From Ardenticatenales bacterium (lineage in GTDB: Bacteria > Chloroflexota > Anaerolineae > Promineifilales > UBA4811): a stretch of 6,982 nucleotides of DNA. Both the position numbers and the translations under genes were made by a program. The stretch lies in the NCBI GenBank assembly GCA_030667645.1, contig DAOUVM010000131.1:1-6982 (forward strand). Direction: 5' to 3'. Shown piece after piece: positions 5,336 through 6,982 of the stretch (position 1 is the first letter of the stretch; each line of letters starts with the position of its first letter). A model generated the notes under the pieces. That model was not told the origin of the DNA, did not search any database, and saw only the letters and a list, made by a program, of their open reading frames with translations.

Positions 5336-6982
5336 ATGACTAGATTCAGGACGATCGGCAAGAGCATAAAGCGCATTGATGCTATCGGCAAGGTGACCGG
5401 AGAGACCGCCTATCCAGGCGATCTGGTTGCGGACGATATGCTTCAGATGAAGATCTTGTTCGCCCACCGGCCTCATGCCCGCATTATGGGCATCGACACT
5501 TTGGCCGCCGAGGCGGCTCCGGGAGTGGTAGCGGTCTTGACAGCCAGGGATGTGCCACTCAACGAATACGGGCTTATCCTGCGCGACCAACCCGTGCTTT
5601 GCGGACCCGGTTCGACCAAGCCGGGCGCCGATGTGGTTCGGTGGGAAGGGGACCAGGTTGCACTCATTGTGGCAGAAACGGTAGAGCAGGCTGACGCCGC
5701 CCGTGATTTGATCCAGATCCAGTGGAAAGACCTGCCGGCGGTGTTTGACCCAGAAGATGCGCTCCGGCCGAAAGCGCCCCGGTTGCACCCGCACCAGGCG
5801 GCCGATCGCCCTGACCGGCCGGCAAACGAACTGGTTCATTGGCAGATTCGCCGCGGGGACATGGAGGCTGGCTGGTCGGCCGCCAGTGTAATTGTCGAGG
5901 GGGAGTATCACACCCCATGGCAGGAACATGCTTATCTTCAGCCCGAAGCCGGTCTGGCCTACATAGACAAAGAGGGCAGGGTCACCGTACATGTGGCTGG
6001 GCAGTGGGCGCACGAAGAGAGGGAGCAGATCGCCCATGCCTTGGATCTGCCGGTCGAGCAGGTACGCGTGATCCACGATGCCATCGGTGGGGCATTTGGC
6101 GGCCGGGAGGATATTTCGATTCAGATTGTGCTGGCCTTGGCCGCCCTCAAGTTGCGCCGCCCGATCAAGATCACCTGGACTCGCCAGGAGTCGATAATCG
6201 GGCACCACAAGCGTCATCAGATGACGATCAAGACCCGATGGGGCGCGGATCGGAACGGCAAAATCGTCGCCGTTGAGGCGACTGTCATGGCGGATGCGGG
6301 CGCCTATGCCTGCACTACCACCAAGGTGCTCGGCAACGCCAACCTGATGGTCACCGGACCATACGCCATTCCCAATGCCAGGGTGGACAGCTTTGGTGTG
6401 TACACCAACAACCCTCCCGCTGGCGCGTTTCGGGGTTTTGGCGGACCGCAGGGCGCATTTGCGGCCGAGTCCCAGATGAACAAACTGGCCGAGGCGCTCG
6501 ACATGGATTCGGTCGAGATCCGGATGCGCAACCTACTAACCGAGGGTGCACCGCTTACCGTTGGCACACCTCTGCCGCCCGGCGTGACCATCACTCAGGT
6601 TGTGAAGCGTTGCGCTGTCGAATCTGGCTGGCTTTGGGAAAAAGATTCCTGGGTAGCTCCCCGGTTGGAGAAAAGAGCATCCCACTTGGCTCGCGGCATT
6701 GGGTTTGCCTGCGCCTTTAAGAATGTGGGGTTTAGCTTTGGCTACCCGGAGAACTGCTGGGCCAAGATCGAGCTGCACGGCACGATGGAGGTCGAACGGG
6801 TAGTGCTTTACCAGGCGGGATCAGACTGCGGACAAGGGGCACACACTCTGATGGTACAGATGGCGGCCGAGGCGGTGGGAGTGCCGCTGGAAAGAGTAGA
6901 GCTTGTGGCCCCTGATACGGCATCCTCCGACAGTTCCGGCAGCGCCTCCGCCAGCCGATTGAGCTTCATGTCTGGCAACGCC
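5336..6982 (+). CDS. Molybdopterin-binding large subunit of an XDH-family hydroxylase (3' truncated by the window)
   Basis: This is the catalytic subunit, which binds the molybdenum cofactor and hydroxylates the substrate with water-derived oxygen. The 549 codons present lack a stop; relatives run to roughly 750-780 residues, so about 200 are missing, including the expected catalytic Glu. An aldehyde oxidase/xanthine dehydrogenase a/b hammerhead domain covers about 16-130. The cofactor-binding region shows WQEHAYLQPEA (195-205), GGAFGGRED (251-259), AFRGFGGPQ (364-372), GQGAHT (499-504) and SASASRLSFMSGNA (536-549). AFRGFGGPQ is the XDH-type loop; the CO dehydrogenase loop AYRCSFR is absent. 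ATG 5336 is the only ATG after the in-frame stop TAG 5315-5317. Its ribosome binding site is poor (GGGA 12 bases upstream). It lies 33 bases after the nucleosidase-like gene. The family is certain; the substrate is not. Confidence 0.96.
   Translation, partial: MTRFRTIGKSIKRIDAIGKVTGETAYPGDLVADDMLQMKILFAHRPHARIMGIDTLAAEAAPGVVAVLTARDVPLNEYGLILRDQPVLCGPGSTKPGADVVRWEGDQVALIVAETVEQADAARDLIQIQWKDLPAVFDPEDALRPKAPRLHPHQAADRPDRPANELVHWQIRRGDMEAGWSAASVIVEGEYHTPWQEHAYLQPEAGLAYIDKEGRVTVHVAGQWAHEEREQIAHALDLPVEQVRVIHDAIGGAFGGREDISIQIVLALAALKLRRPIKITWTRQESIIGHHKRHQMTIKTRWGADRNGKIVAVEATVMADAGAYACTTTKVLGNANLMVTGPYAIPNARVDSFGVYTNNPPAGAFRGFGGPQGAFAAESQMNKLAEALDMDSVEIRMRNLLTEGAPLTVGTPLPPGVTITQVVKRCAVESGWLWEKDSWVAPRLEKRASHLARGIGFACAFKNVGFSFGYPENCWAKIELHGTMEVERVVLYQAGSDCGQGAHTLMVQMAAEAVGVPLERVELVAPDTASSDSSGSASASRLSFMSGNA

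Noticed and set aside
5325..5339. Five-codon mini-ORF (ATG ATC AAA GAA TGA) overlapping the large-subunit start by ATGA
   Set aside because: It could couple translation to a start that lacks a good ribosome binding site, but its own GGGA is only one base away from its ATG. Such tiny frames are common by chance.
5162..6217. Long reverse-strand open frame of 351 codons
   Set aside because: It lies antisense to the end of the nucleosidase-like gene and to the large subunit, whose forward frame has clear family motifs. The reverse product shows no recognisable domain and is explained by GC-rich codon bias.
6425..6452. CO dehydrogenase (CoxL form I) active-site loop
   Set aside because: The loop reads AFRGFGGPQ, which is the xanthine dehydrogenase-type sequence. 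The AYRCSFR signature of CO-oxidising enzymes is absent.

Overview
The window looks like part of a bacterial operon for a molybdenum hydroxylase of the xanthine dehydrogenase (XDH) family. All supported genes lie on the + strand. They are tightly packed, with short gaps or overlaps from 412 to the right edge, and no clear terminator or internal promoter was found. The DNA is moderately GC-rich with GC-ending codons. The fused FAD/iron-sulfur subunit and the gene mix would fit an environmental Chloroflexota (Anaerolineae-like) bacterium, but that placement is a guess from style, not a demonstrated assignment.

Layout. Positions 2-88 hold the 3' end of an unidentified gene. Overlapping it by 8 bases is a small cysteine-containing frame (81-242) that stops at a TGA. 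The same frame stays open beyond that stop, so this may be a broken gene, and 243-411 has no confident gene. A small predicted lipoprotein follows (412-834). Next come an XdhC-type cofactor-insertion factor (861-1679) and a single polypeptide joining the FAD subunit to the two-[2Fe-2S] subunit (1727-3154). An overlapping two-helix membrane protein (3147-3494) precedes a 574-residue protein whose C-terminal third resembles a nucleoside phosphorylase/nucleosidase (3578-5302). The molybdopterin-binding large subunit (5336 onward) is cut by the window end after 549 codons.

How the parts may work together. The large subunit binds the molybdenum cofactor and hydroxylates the substrate. Electrons pass through the two iron-sulfur clusters to FAD on the fused subunit, and XdhC loads the sulfurated cofactor. 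The unusual point is that two genes of unknown function separate the redox subunits from the large subunit. One of them carries the paired Glu and Ser-Asp motifs of purine nucleoside phosphorylases and nucleosidases, so a plausible inference is a pathway that frees a base from a nucleoside or nucleotide and then hydroxylates it. The large subunit keeps two of three purine-pocket residues known from bovine xanthine oxidase (Gln and Glu), but the position of the third (Arg880) reads as Asn334 in a gap-free alignment. The substrate may therefore not be xanthine itself.
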